From Candidatus Aenigmatarchaeota archaeon (GTDB lineage Archaea; Aenigmatarchaeota; Aenigmatarchaeia; QMZP01), in NCBI GenBank assembly GCA_017609225.1, contig JAFCEK010000004.1:1-41322 (forward strand): a DNA stretch of 41,322 bases, read 5' to 3'. Both the position numbers and the translations under genes were made by a program. How positions within the stretch are numbered: the stretch's first letter is position 1; each line of letters starts with the position of its first letter. Of this stretch, positions 21,817 to 28,665 are shown piece after piece. Below the pieces are notes generated by a model. It saw nothing but the letters and a program-made list of their open reading frames with translations. It searched no databases and was not told the origin of the DNA.

Positions 21817-22511
21817 TTTGTACCAACCATTGTAGGCCGCGTCTGGACCCAAATTGGCAAATTTTGGGCTTTCCTGATTTTATCAGGGTGATTAAATCCG
21901 ACATTCTCCAAGTATTTTTTGACTTTTTTAAATCCAATAATTTGAAAACCAAACATGTTTTTATATTTCCAGATGCTTGGATTTACCCCAAATCTTTGCA
22001 ATAGTTTGACAATATCATCTCTTATAATTTTATTTGAAACATGGAATCCAATTCTTGGATATGTATAAGTTTTATTGGTTCGTTTAACCTTTTTGATAGT
22101 TATCCAACCTTCTGAATCCATCCATCCTCTTAAATATTCTTTTATTGTATCATTTGATGAACTGAAGATTGGTTTCGGCGTCTTCATAAAAAAGGTCTTA
22201 TCTTTTGTTGGAATTTGTAATTTTTTGTAAATTTCAACGGCTTGTTTTGAGCAAAGTCTTGTCCTGTAAGTTATTTTTCCTTTCTTTGTTTTCAAACTAG
22301 AAATCACTATCCTGCCTTGAAATAATTTCTCTAATCTTGGTTTAATTATTTTTTGATGGAACTCAAGGCATTTGTCAGTTATTGAAATCCTATATTCTCT
22401 TGATTTTGGATTTTCTGTAATTGCTCCATCACCACCAATAAGACCTATTGTATATGCAAAGATTGGAGTAATTGCGGTTTCGGTTTCGTTTTTATCAAAT
22501 TTTAATTTCAT
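21810..22511 (-). CDS. LAGLIDADG homing endonuclease in 16S intron
   Basis: This 233-residue protein has motifs YTIGLIGGDGAI (about 20-31) and EYLRGWMDSEGW (about 124-135). I chose MKLKFDKNET at 22511; an in-frame ATG lies three codons upstream. Unusually, the frame continues past the 3' splice site (21843), through the exon (residues QTRPTMVGTK) and into the next mini-intron before stopping. Its last residues are therefore coded by rRNA exon, and the protein can be made only from unspliced RNA. Confidence 0.9.
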   Translation of the reverse strand: MKLKFDKNETETAITPIFAYTIGLIGGDGAITENPKSREYRISITDKCLEFHQKIIKPRLEKLFQGRIVISSLKTKKGKITYRTRLCSKQAVEIYKKLQIPTKDKTFFMKTPKPIFSSSNDTIKEYLRGWMDSEGWITIKKVKRTNKTYTYPRIGFHVSNKIIRDDIVKLLQRFGVNPSIWKYKNMFGFQIIGFKKVKKYLENVGFNHPDKIRKAQNLPIWVQTRPTMVGTKA

Positions 22512-22658
22512 TTGAATCACCGATTAAGCTAGCAAATTTTCCCCTGTTCTTTTATGTATTGATTTTGGAAGATAAAAGAACAATAGGGATGGGCTGTATT
22601 GGGCGATTCAATATGCTGGTGTTTAAAACGAAACCGTTTACCCATTTGCCAATCTGGT
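21843..22658 (-). other. 16S intron with homing endonuclease (816 nt)
   Basis: Central helix GGAT/GTCC, bulges AC|A and AG|A, inner helix CCAGATTGGCAAAT/ATTTGCCAATTTGG. Splicing restores GGGATAC-ACGCGGCCTACAATGG (about E. coli 1225). Confidence 0.94.
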
Positions 22659-22680
22659 GTATCCCAGCGGATTCAGAGCA

Positions 22681-22714
22681 TTGCCGATCTTCACTGATAT
22701 AATCAGTAAAGATT
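22681..22714 (-). other. BHB mini-intron 16S-14 (34 nt)
   Basis: Helix CCG/CGG, bulge TAA, inner helix ATCTTTACTGA/TCAGTGAAGAT with a five-base loop. It interrupts GGTCCGTA-TGCTCTGAATC (about E. coli 1205, a known intron hot spot in Thermoproteales). Confidence 0.87.
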
Positions 22715-22846
22715 TACGGACCTGCCGTCGACCGCTCCTTCCTCTGGCTCATCGCCAGCGGTCCCCTATGAGTACTGGACCTCAAAAGAAGCCCGTGGTA
22801 ACATAGGGCGCGGGTCTTGTTCGTTACGACACTTAAGTCGACACCT

Positions 22847-22887
22847 TTACCGAAACCTTTTCTTCGGCTTTTCGCTAAAAAGGCTTT
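22847..22887 (-). other. BHB mini-intron 16S-13 (41 nt)
   Basis: Central helix GCCG/CGGT, bulges TG|A and AA|A, inner AAGCCTTTT/AAAAGGTTT. Splicing gives GTGCCGTG-AGGTGTCG, an exact conserved match. Confidence 0.92.
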
Positions 22888-22900
22888 CACGGCACGAACT

Positions 22901-22945
22901 CTATCGTCCTGAAAGGACTCAGCTTCTGAAAGTTCCTTTCAAGAT
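22901..22945 (-). other. BHB mini-intron 16S-12 (45 nt)
   Basis: Central helix GTCG/CGAT, bulges TC|A and AG|A, inner TCTTGAAAGGA/TCCTTTCAGGA. Splicing gives GCCGTCGTC-AGTTCGTGCC (about E. coli 1068, also a known archaeal intron site). Confidence 0.93.
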
Positions 22946-23006
22946 GACGACGGCCATGCACCACCTCTCAGCTTGTTTGGTAAGACCATCAGCCTGACCT
23001 TCAGTT

Positions 23007-23058
23007 CAGGTTGACTGCCAATGCAGTGTGCAGTCTGCTATGATAACACAGCAGTCTT
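23007..23058 (-). other. Mini-intron 16S-11 (about 52 nt)
   Basis: Helix GGTT/AACC around GACTGC/GCAGTC. It lies in a variable region, so the junction cannot be checked against a fixed exon. Confidence 0.6.
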
Positions 23059-23104
23059 ATAACCGCATCAGCAGACAAACTTTCTGCTGTCGCCGCTGGT
23101 AAGG

Positions 23105-23180
23105 TTAAAGGCCGACTGCTAAGACAATACACGAACTGCTTTAATACCAAGCAGTCCCTTAGCCGTTTTAGCAGTCAGAC
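23105..23180 (-). other. Intron 16S-10 (about 76 nt), double-stem core
   Basis: Outer stem GACTGCTAA/TTAGCAGTC encloses a second stem ACTGCTT/AAGCAGT. Removal gives CGAGGAAA-CCTTACCAGCGGCGACAGC, a normal archaeal sequence. It looks like one mini-intron core inserted in another. Confidence 0.85.
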
Positions 23181-23386
23181 TTTCCTCGCGTTGAATCGAA
23201 TTAAACCGCAGCCTCCACCCCTTGTGTGCTCCCCCGCCAATTCCCTTAAGTTTGATGCCTTAGGCATAACTCTCCGGCTATGCTGAAGATTCATCCTTGC
23301 GAACGTACTCCCCAGGTGGCCCGCTTAACGGTTTTCCTAGGACTCTGGCAACCCCCTTAAGATTGCCAATGTCTAGCGGGCATTGT

Positions 23387-23424
23387 ATCCGCAGACTGAC
23401 GACTATATATAAGTCGTCTGTCTT
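23387..23424 (-). other. BHB mini-intron 16S-9 (38 nt)
   Basis: Central helix CCGT/GCGG, bulges AA|A and AT|A, inner AGACAGACGACT/AGTCGTCAGTCT. Splicing gives GCCGTAA-ACAATGCCC. Confidence 0.93.
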
Positions 23425-23518
23425 TTACGGCTGGGACTACGCGGGTATCTAATCCGCTTCGCTCCCCCAGCTTTCATCCCTCACCGTCAGATCCGTTCTA
23501 GTCGAGCGCCTTCGCCAC

Positions 23519-23572
23519 TCGCCTGAAAAGAGCTGTCTGGCTTGTTTCCGGTAAATCATGCAGCTCAAATCA
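23519..23572 (-). other. BHB mini-intron 16S-8 (54 nt)
   Basis: Central helix GCCT/AGGC, bulges GA|T and GA|G, stem GAGCTG/CAGCTC. It interrupts ACCGCCTG-TGGCGAAGGC. Confidence 0.8.
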
Positions 23573-23600
23573 TCAGGCGGTCTTCCAGGGATTATAAGAA

Positions 23601-23651
23601 TATAAGCCTGTTCTTTTCTTCCCCTAAAGGGTTTCTTTAGAAAAGAGGGCT
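23601..23651 (-). other. Mini-intron 16S-7 (about 51 nt)
   Basis: Inner AGCC/GGCT and TCTTTTC/GAAAAGA stems. Removal gives GGGTAAAA-TTCTTATAATCCC, the normal length. The BHB is imperfect. Confidence 0.68.
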
Positions 23652-23837
23652 TTTTACCCTTACCCCTGGAATACCCTCGACCTCTCCCGGTCTCAAGTCC
23701 TGCAGTATCCCCAACAAGCTCCATAGTTAGCTATGGAATTTCATTAGGAACTTGCAGGACCGGCTACGAATGCTTCAAACCCAATAAAAATGGTCACCAC
23801 TTGCGGCGCGGGTATTACCGCGGCGGCTGGCACCCGT

Positions 23838-23883
23838 TTGGTAGCCCTGCTGCTTATATAACGATTCAAGCAGTTAAGGACTC
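23838..23883 (-). other. BHB mini-intron 16S-6 (46 nt), beside the 530 loop
   Basis: Helix GGT/ACC, bulges AA|G and AA|A, inner AGTCC/GGGCT and CTGCTT/AAGCAG. Junction GGGTAA-ACGGGTGCCAGCC, directly before the standard 515 primer site. Confidence 0.83.
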
Positions 23884-23973
23884 TTACCCACCGCTTATTC
23901 GCTGAGCTTTTTGGACTCAGCAAAAGCTCCCTCAAAAAATGAGAAAGCACTCCAAATCCCTCCATCACGCTTT

Positions 23974-24031
23974 TACACCACCCCGGCTTTGTTTTCATTA
24001 TAACATATTGCATCTATCAAGCCGAAAGTGC
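23974..24031 (-). other. Mini-intron 16S-5 (about 58 nt, ends approximate)
   Basis: The stem CGGCTT/AAGCCG, extended by CAC/GTG, lies between ATGCGCGAG and AAAGCGTGATGGAGGG, which are adjacent in normal 16S. The splice bulges are not clear. Confidence 0.6.
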
Positions 24032-24130
24032 TCGCGCATTGTGGAATTTTCGCGCTTGCTGCGCCCCGTAGGACCTGGATTCATGTCTCAGAATCCAACT
24101 CCGGGCTTCCTCTCTCAAGGCCCGTACTGA

Positions 24131-24175
24131 ATCTATAGCACAACTGCTTATTTCAATCTGCCAAAGCAGCCATGT
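24131..24175 (-). other. BHB mini-intron 16S-4 (45 nt)
   Basis: Central helix CTATA/TATAG, bulges AA|A and AT|T, core GGCTGCTTTGGCAGATTGAA. Junction GGCTATAAA-TCAGTACGGG. Confidence 0.86.
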
Positions 24176-24193
24176 TTTATAGCCTCGCCAGGA

Positions 24194-24237
24194 ATGTAAA
24201 AGAACAGCCCATTCAATATATACGGGCTGTATGCTCT
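24194..24237 (-). other. BHB mini-intron 16S-3 (44 nt)
   Basis: Central helix GTAA/TTAC, bulges AG|A and AT|T, stem ACAGCCC/GGGCTGT. It sits in the loop of the CCAGG/CCTGG hairpin. Confidence 0.78.
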
Positions 24238-24353
24238 CTTTACCCTGGCAACAAGCTAATCAGCCGCAGTCTTATCCTTGGGCGCCGAAGCTTTGGGTAA
24301 TAAAACATTCCAGTATTTATTACCTGTCTGGTATTAGCCCCAGTTTCCCGGGA

Positions 24354-24397
24354 ATGGACAGAAAGACGGCATTATACAATTAAAAGCCGTCAGACTT
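24354..24397 (-). other. BHB mini-intron 16S-2 (44 nt)
   Basis: Central helix GGAT/GTCC, bulges AA|A and AT|T, stem GACGGC/GCCGTC. Splicing gives CTGGGATAA-TCCCGGGAAACTGG. Confidence 0.92.
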
Positions 24398-24431
24398 TTA
24401 TCCCAGACCCAAGGGCAAATTAACTACGTGT

Positions 24432-24477
24432 ATCCAGCAGAAGACAGCCTGTTCAATCAAAAAAAACCGTCATCTGT
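24432..24477 (-). other. BHB mini-intron 16S-1 (46 nt)
   Basis: Central helix TCAG/CTGG, bulges TA|A and AT|A, inner CAGATGAC/GTCTTCTG with the T-T mismatch typical of the family. Splicing gives GCTCAGTA-ACACG exactly. Confidence 0.94.
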
Positions 24478-24565
24478 TACTGAGCGATTCGCCGAGCTTG
24501 CGCTCTGACTTGCATAGCTTAGTCGGATTCGGATAGCAGTGACCTCCGGCGGGATCAACCGGAAT

Positions 24566-24790
24566 TTGTGGCGGGTTTGTCCTCCTTAGAAGGAGTCTCA
24601 ATAATTTCCACACAAGGTCAACAAAGGTTCCTATTTCAAACTTGACCTTTTCCTCAAGTTCACACCCCTGTCATCCCTTCACCCAGGGGTAGCACCCTTG
24701 GGCAAGGTCTAAAACAAGTTACTCATAATGGTTGCCCTTCGTAACTTAAACAACAGCATGGAATATTGTTCCATGGCTGGTCCATGCTGT
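24566..24790 (-). other. rRNA leader with processing stems
   Basis: The leader includes 24604-24594, which pairs around 16S, and 24631-24618 (GGAACCTTTGTTGA), which pairs 14 for 14 with TCAACAAAGGTTCC after tRNA-Ala (20954-20941). It also has a strong AACAGCATGG/CCATGCTGTT hairpin near 24790-24752. The nested stems would release 16S and the 16S-tRNA unit. Confidence 0.65.
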
Positions 24791-24807
24791 TAACTCTTAT
24801 ATGTCAC

Positions 24808-24825
24808 AATAATTATATAAAGGTT
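24808..24825 (-). promoter_or_regulatory. rRNA operon TATA box
   Basis: The minus strand reads ACCTTTATATAATTATTG about 25 bases before the likely transcript start near 24785; a purine-rich BRE-like stretch precedes it. Confidence 0.6.
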
Positions 24826-24904
24826 TCTTATATTTAAAGATTGCTGGGTGCTGTGCTTGCATGTTTTTGGGTATTTATTCAGTACAAAAGGGCCGCGACT
24901 GGGA

Positions 24905-24984
24905 TTTCCATTTCACCCGTTGCCTTTGAATATGCCTTTCTTGGGTGAGACCTGGACCTTCTTTCGCGAAAGAAGGGGTCGGTT
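24905..24984 (-). other. tRNA-His T-loop intron (80 nt)
   Basis: Helix TTCG/TGGA, bulges AA|A and AA|T. Inside lie two side-by-side hairpins (CCTTCTTTC/GAAAGAAGG and TCACCC/GGGTGA), a layout like the cutA element. Removal restores TTCGAAT. Confidence 0.8.
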
Positions 24985-25005
24985 TTCGAACCCAGCTCAA
25001 GGGAT

Positions 25006-25074
25006 GTCTGCCAGGCCTTTATTTGGAAGCCTTAGCTCCTTTTTGCCTTCAGGCTTTTTCAAGAAAAAGCCTGA
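25006..25074 (-). other. tRNA-His anticodon-loop intron (69 nt)
   Basis: Canonical position 37/38: central helix CTGT/GCAG, bulges GG|T and AC|A, inner CAGGC/GCCTG. Confidence 0.9.
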
Positions 25075-25135
25075 CCACAGTCCCTTATGTTAACCAGCTA
25101 CACCATCGCGGCCATAGCTGTCAATATAGTTATTT

Positions 25136-25162
25136 TATCTTTTATAAAGTATAAAGAATTAT
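25136..25162. promoter_or_regulatory. Divergent tRNA-His / tRNA-Leu promoter
   Basis: Overlapping TATA boxes: CTTTATAAAAGAT on the minus strand about 30 bases before tRNA-His, and AGTATAAAG on the plus strand about 20 bases before tRNA-Leu. Confidence 0.6.
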
Positions 25163-25190
25163 TAAAGATACTGTGCGGGGGTACCCAAGC

Positions 25191-25236
25191 GCCTTTTTCC
25201 ATGCGAATATGCAAGCGCCAGGAAAAGAATTGGGAA
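25191..25236 (+). other. tRNA-Leu intron 1, D loop (46 nt)
   Basis: Central helix CCCAA/TTGGG, bulges GC|G and AA|T, inner TTTTTCC/GGAAAAG. Junction CCCAAGC-TGGCC. Confidence 0.9.
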
Positions 25237-25243
25237 TGGCCAA

Positions 25244-25257
25244 AGCCCTGCGGCTAC
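25244..25257 (+). other. tRNA-Leu intron 2, D arm (14 nt)
   Basis: Central helix GGCC/GGCT, bulges AA|A and AC|A, and only a two-pair inner helix GC/GC. Removal gives GGCCAA-AGGGGCAGG, needed for a proper D stem. It is among the shortest possible BHB introns. Confidence 0.82.
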
Positions 25258-25273
25258 AGGGGCAGGACTTAAG

Positions 25274-25334
25274 CTGCTGGCTTAAGTGCTTTGAGAAACC
25301 TCTGGGTTTCAGTGAAGAAACAATGCCCTAAGAA
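25274..25334 (+). other. tRNA-Leu intron 3, anticodon loop (61 nt)
   Basis: Canonical 37/38 site: central helix CTTA/TAAG, bulges AG|C and AA|A. Junction CTTAAG-ATCCTG. Confidence 0.93.
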
Positions 25335-25348
25335 ATCCTGTGGCTTAG

Positions 25349-25381
25349 AGGCTCCCTCATGTAAATGAGGCTGCCAGGCAA
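25349..25381 (+). other. tRNA-Leu intron 4, variable arm (33 nt)
   Basis: Central helix GCTT/AGGC, bulges AG|A and AA|T, inner GGC/GCC and CCTCAT/ATGAGG. Confidence 0.88.
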
Positions 25382-25399
25382 TGCCTTCGCGAGTTCGAA

Positions 25400-25447
25400 A
25401 GGCTGACGGCTGGCACTGGCTGAACAAGGCCGTAGCAGTTCCGGTTG
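25400..25447 (+). other. tRNA-Leu intron 5, T loop (48 nt), rRNA-type core
   Basis: Helix TCG/CGG, bulges AA|A and TG|T. The core GACGGCTGGCACTGGCTGAA is almost the same as that of 23S-10 (17757-17804), so tRNA and rRNA share the intron family. Removal restores TTCGAAT. Confidence 0.88.
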
Positions 25448-25496
25448 TCTCGCCCCCCGCATAAGATTTATTTGGCCTAAAGCAAAGGATGAGAGC

Positions 25497-26222
25497 ATGA
25501 AAATCGGAATAAAGATATACAGGCCCGAAAGGGATTATCTGAACAGAATCCTGAAGCATGTGGATTTTATAGAGGTTATGGCTGTTGAGGGGGAAAGCTA
25601 CAGGCTTCTTGAGGGAATTGATATCCCTTTTGTAATACATATGGAGCATTATAATTTTGGTGTGAATCCTGCAAACCCTTCCCTGGAAAAGAGGAACAGG
25701 AAGGCACTGGATTTTGCCTTGTCCCTGGCGGACAGGCTCAACTCGGAAACTGTGATAATGCATCCCGGATTTCTGGAAAACAAAAACTGCTCTGAATCCC
25801 ATTCATTAGATTTCATAAGAAACATCCTGGACAGCAGGATAATTGTTGAAAACATGCCCTGCAGGTCGCTGGGCATTGGCTTAAGGATTCTTGCCAGCAC
25901 ACCAGAGGATATGAAAAGAATGATGAAAGAAACAGGCAAGGGCTTCTGCTTTGACTTTGGCCATGCAGGCGCTGCTGCATGCTTCCTGAAGAAAGACCAT
26001 GTAAAATTTGCAGGGGAATTCATGAAGCTGAAGCCAAGGCATTTCCATGTTTCTGATGGAAAAACAAATATTCCAAAGGATATGCACCTGCATCTTGGCG
26101 ATGGCAACCTGAACCTTGCAGCATTCAGAAGAATGCTGCCAAAAAATGCATGGGTCACGGTGGAAACAGGAAAGGAAAGCATTGAGAAGCAGATAAGGGA
26201 TATTGAATTTATGAGGGGTTAA
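25497..26222 (+). CDS. TIM-barrel sugar isomerase/endonuclease-like protein
   Basis: This 241-residue protein is a third xylose-isomerase-like barrel in the window. Ligand-type residues are seen in VIHMEHYNFG, VIMHPGF, IIVENMP, FCFDFGHAGA, HFHVSDG and VTVETG. It shares no obvious operon with the other two barrels and overlaps the sigma-like gene tail to tail by 14 bp. The reaction is unknown. Confidence 0.75.
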   Translation: MKIGIKIYRPERDYLNRILKHVDFIEVMAVEGESYRLLEGIDIPFVIHMEHYNFGVNPANPSLEKRNRKALDFALSLADRLNSETVIMHPGFLENKNCSESHSLDFIRNILDSRIIVENMPCRSLGIGLRILASTPEDMKRMMKETGKGFCFDFGHAGAAACFLKKDHVKFAGEFMKLKPRHFHVSDGKTNIPKDMHLHLGDGNLNLAAFRRMLPKNAWVTVETGKESIEKQIRDIEFMRG

Positions 26223-27264
26223 CGGCTTCTGATGGCTGGAAATCTATAAACCCTTTCAGCTTTCCTGCTCTTTCAGGATGCCTCAGCCTTTCCAGCGCCT
26301 TTATCTCTATCTGCCTTATCCTCTCTCTTGAAAGGCCAAAAATTTCTCCTATTTCTTTTAATGTGTATCTTTCCCCTGTATAACAGCCATCATCACCAAA
26401 GGTGAGGCCGTATCTGAGCCTTATTATCATTTCCTCCATTGGGCTGAGTGTAGGCAAAATGCCTTCTATGGTCTCTCGGGTCATGTTTCCATGCGCTTCT
26501 TCTGGTGGACTTGGAGATTTTTTATTTTCAACAAACTCGCCGAATGGGGACTCATCATCTCCTCCATGCATATCCAAGTTTATAGGATGTTTCATTATTC
26601 TTCTTAATCCCGCTACTTCACTTACAGGTATTCCCATCTCTCTTGCGATGTTCTCATCAGTTGCTCTGCCCTCCACAGCCAGTTCCCTTTCAGTTCTTCT
26701 TAACATGAAAAATTTTTCTATTATATGAGAAGGTATCCTTACTGTTCTTGCATTGTCTGATAATGCCTTGGTAATTGCATTCCATATCCAGTGTGCAGCA
26801 TATGTGCTGAATTTGTATCCTGTTTCCGGCTTGTATCTCTCCACTGCCAGGATAAGGCCTGTATTTCCCTCAGCTATAAGGTCAAGAAAATCCAGTCCTT
26901 TGCCTCTGTATTTTTTTGCTATTGAAACCACAAGCCTTTGGTTTGATTCTATCATTACTTTGTAAAAAATTTCATATTCATCAAACAATTCCCTGATGTT
27001 ATCATATGCCTCAAGGAAATGTTCGGGAAAATCCCCCAAATCCGGAAGCAGTTTTTTGTATAGTTCCATGGCTTCCTGCATATCTTTTAATTGCCTGCAT
27101 CCTTTTAGCGAATCAGCATAAGAGCCAAATTCCGGGTCATTATAAATCATGCGGAGAAGCATGGATGTTGGATTGAAATCTTCCATTAAACCCCTTAGTT
27201 CTTTCTGGCTTTTCTTTATTTCTTTCCTTTTCTTCTTTGCTCTTTCTGTATCTCCACTCTCCAA
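26209..27264 (-). CDS. Sigma-70-type factor, regions 2-4 (frameshifted from its N-terminus)
   Basis: This 351-residue frame is a bacterial primary-type sigma core in an archaeal genome. Region 2 is ESNQRLVVSIAKKYRGKGLDFLDLIAEGNTGL through KFSTYAAHWIWNAI (about 106-163). Region 3 begins VRIPSHIIEKF. Region 4 with the DNA-reading helix is YTLKEIGEIFGLSRERIRQIE (about 300-320). The open frame extends upstream of this ATG to about 27396 (QSWFKEWGEIRGRSG...), where it meets, out of frame, a second frame holding region 1.2. This is either a frameshift mutation or an assembly error, or the two are made separately. Confidence 0.88.
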   Translation of the reverse strand: MESGDTERAKKKRKEIKKSQKELRGLMEDFNPTSMLLRMIYNDPEFGSYADSLKGCRQLKDMQEAMELYKKLLPDLGDFPEHFLEAYDNIRELFDEYEIFYKVMIESNQRLVVSIAKKYRGKGLDFLDLIAEGNTGLILAVERYKPETGYKFSTYAAHWIWNAITKALSDNARTVRIPSHIIEKFFMLRRTERELAVEGRATDENIAREMGIPVSEVAGLRRIMKHPINLDMHGGDDESPFGEFVENKKSPSPPEEAHGNMTRETIEGILPTLSPMEEMIIRLRYGLTFGDDGCYTGERYTLKEIGEIFGLSRERIRQIEIKALERLRHPERAGKLKGFIDFQPSEAVNPS

Positions 27265-27347
27265 GCTTTTCAGATAATCCCTGATGCCCTCCCTGCCGGC
27301 TTTTATTAACTTTCTGCCTTCTTCCGCCTTTTCGCCTGACCTGCCTC

Positions 27348-27704
27348 TTATTTCTCCCCATTCTTTGAACCATGATTGCCAAGTGCAGCATCAATTATCC
27401 TTTCATCAACATATCCTATAACAAGCATATGACTGTAAATTTTATCCAGCAGTTTTTGCATTTCCTGCGTATAAAGAATCTCTTCCTCACATGTAAGGAG
27501 AGGATGGCTGCATGCTGTTCTTAAATAAAATCCTATATCATCTTCTTTTCCTCTTCTTTTTTTAAGTTCCATGTCTGTTTCTGGAGGCTCTTCGTCAGGA
27601 GGATATTTTCCTCCTGGATTTCCCATTCCTATTTTTAATAAAGCAGAAAAAATATTTTCATCTTCTTCCCCATTATAATCAGGCAATGTGCTTTTTTCCG
27701 GCAT
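27348..27704 (-). CDS. Sigma-70 region 1.2 fragment
   Basis: This 118-residue frame contains DDIGFYLRTACSHPLLTCEE then EILYTQEMQKLLD, the sigma region 1.2 pattern (DxxxxYLxxIGxxPLLTxEEE). It ends out of frame about 50 bp inside the start of the larger sigma frame. A one-base shift between about 27396 and 27350 would join the two into a sigma factor of about 500 residues. Confidence 0.75.
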   Translation of the reverse strand: MPEKSTLPDYNGEEDENIFSALLKIGMGNPGGKYPPDEEPPETDMELKKRRGKEDDIGFYLRTACSHPLLTCEEEILYTQEMQKLLDKIYSHMLVIGYVDERIIDAALGNHGSKNGEK

Positions 27705-27763
27705 AGTTAATTTTTGCTCATAAAATTTATTAAGGCCATTGTGTTTTGGTTTGTAAAAACTAT

Positions 27764-28585
27764 TTATATGGTTTCAGCTTGGACCTTTTCAACAAATTCC
27801 AAAACTTTGAATAATAGATATCCTTCCTTTCCATTTGTTCCGGTAACAGGATTACCAAGAATTTTTTTATATTTTGCTATTTTTGCCATGGTTACTCCTT
27901 TTTCTCCATATTTTTCTAATATATCTTCTACACTTAAAACTTCTTCTTTTGCTACTGGTCTTGATACTACTGGTTTATGTTCTCTTTCATCAGGCATTGC
28001 TGGAGGGTTTGCTTCTGGTTGTTGATTTAATAATTTCTTGGCTATTCTTCTGAGTTTTTCCACGTCTTCTTTTCTAACCCTGTATCCTCTGGTCCTTCCC
28101 TTTTCTATCAATCCGGATGCTTCAGGGTGTTCTAATAGTCGTTCTAATATTCCTGGTTTGGTATACCGACGTGAAACATGGGATAATGGTATATAATCTC
28201 CCGGCTCATGATCTTTAGAGATGCCCTGCTCTCCAGGATTTACAACAGCAACAATTCTATTGGTTCTGGTATATTCGGGTTCTCTGCCTGATTCGCAGGC
28301 ATGCGGTCCATCAGCAAGCATCAGGTGTTCAGGGGTTAAACCTTCAGGCAAAACATTTTCAATTTCATCTGGACCCATCCCAAAAAAATCATTAAGAGCA
28401 GGTATTTCTTCCGTGTATTTTCCCATTTTTTCCAGTTTTTCTTCAGGGGTTAAATTAGAAGATAGAATTCCATAAATCTCCAATAAAGCAGCCTTAAGAA
28501 GGTTTTCTCCATATTTTCCTTTTAGTTCTCCATAAATGCCTTTGCCTTTTCCTTCTACCTCCAGACCACCAAACTTTCCCATCAA
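27764..28585 (-). CDS. Hypothetical protein with excisionase/MerR-like helices, next to sigma gene
   Basis: No family was recognised for this 273-residue protein. The segment YIPLSHVSRRYTKPGILERL and on through RTRGYRVRKEDVEKLRRIAKKLL (about 130-190) resembles a MerR/excisionase winged helix. A second one may lie in SVEDILEKYGEKGVTMAKIA. It is directly upstream of the sigma-like frames on the same strand (59 bp gap), so it may be their regulator or partner. The region is AT-richer than its neighbours, which suggests transfer. Confidence 0.6.
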   Translation of the reverse strand: MMGKFGGLEVEGKGKGIYGELKGKYGENLLKAALLEIYGILSSNLTPEEKLEKMGKYTEEIPALNDFFGMGPDEIENVLPEGLTPEHLMLADGPHACESGREPEYTRTNRIVAVVNPGEQGISKDHEPGDYIPLSHVSRRYTKPGILERLLEHPEASGLIEKGRTRGYRVRKEDVEKLRRIAKKLLNQQPEANPPAMPDEREHKPVVSRPVAKEEVLSVEDILEKYGEKGVTMAKIAKYKKILGNPVTGTNGKEGYLLFKVLEFVEKVQAETI

Positions 28586-28665
28586 GTCCCCCCAGGTTTT
28601 TATTTGTTCATTGTGAAAATATTAATTATGTTTTGTTCCATTTTTTGTCCCCTGATATTCCAGAA

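Larger units (their letters stand above)
24891..25113 (-). tRNA. tRNA-His(GUG) with two introns
   Basis: The spliced molecule has an encoded extra G at -1 opposite C73, the histidine identity pair, acceptor GCCGCGA/TCGCGGC, D arm GTGT/ACAT, anticodon arm AGGGA-CTGTGGA-TCCCT (anticodon GTG) and T arm CTGGG-TTCGAAT-CCCAG. The mature length is about 74. Introns lie in the anticodon loop and T loop. It is divergent from tRNA-Leu. Confidence 0.92.
25175..25461 (+). tRNA. tRNA-Leu(UAA) with five introns
   Basis: Five removals turn 287 bases into a perfect 85-base leucine tRNA: acceptor GCGGGGG/CCCCCGC with A73, D arm CCC-AAGCTGGCCAAA-GGG, anticodon arm CAGGA-CTTAAGA-TCCTG (anticodon TAA), long variable arm TGGCTTAGTGCC, T arm GCGAG-TTCGAAT-CTCGC. 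Introns sit twice in the D arm and once each in the anticodon loop, variable arm and T loop. I know of archaeal tRNAs with up to three introns; five would be exceptional. Confidence 0.93.

Noticed and set aside
23449..23724. Minus-strand frame of 91 codons within 16S
   Set aside because: It reads through conserved 16S exons (GGATTAGATACCC region), so it is rRNA.
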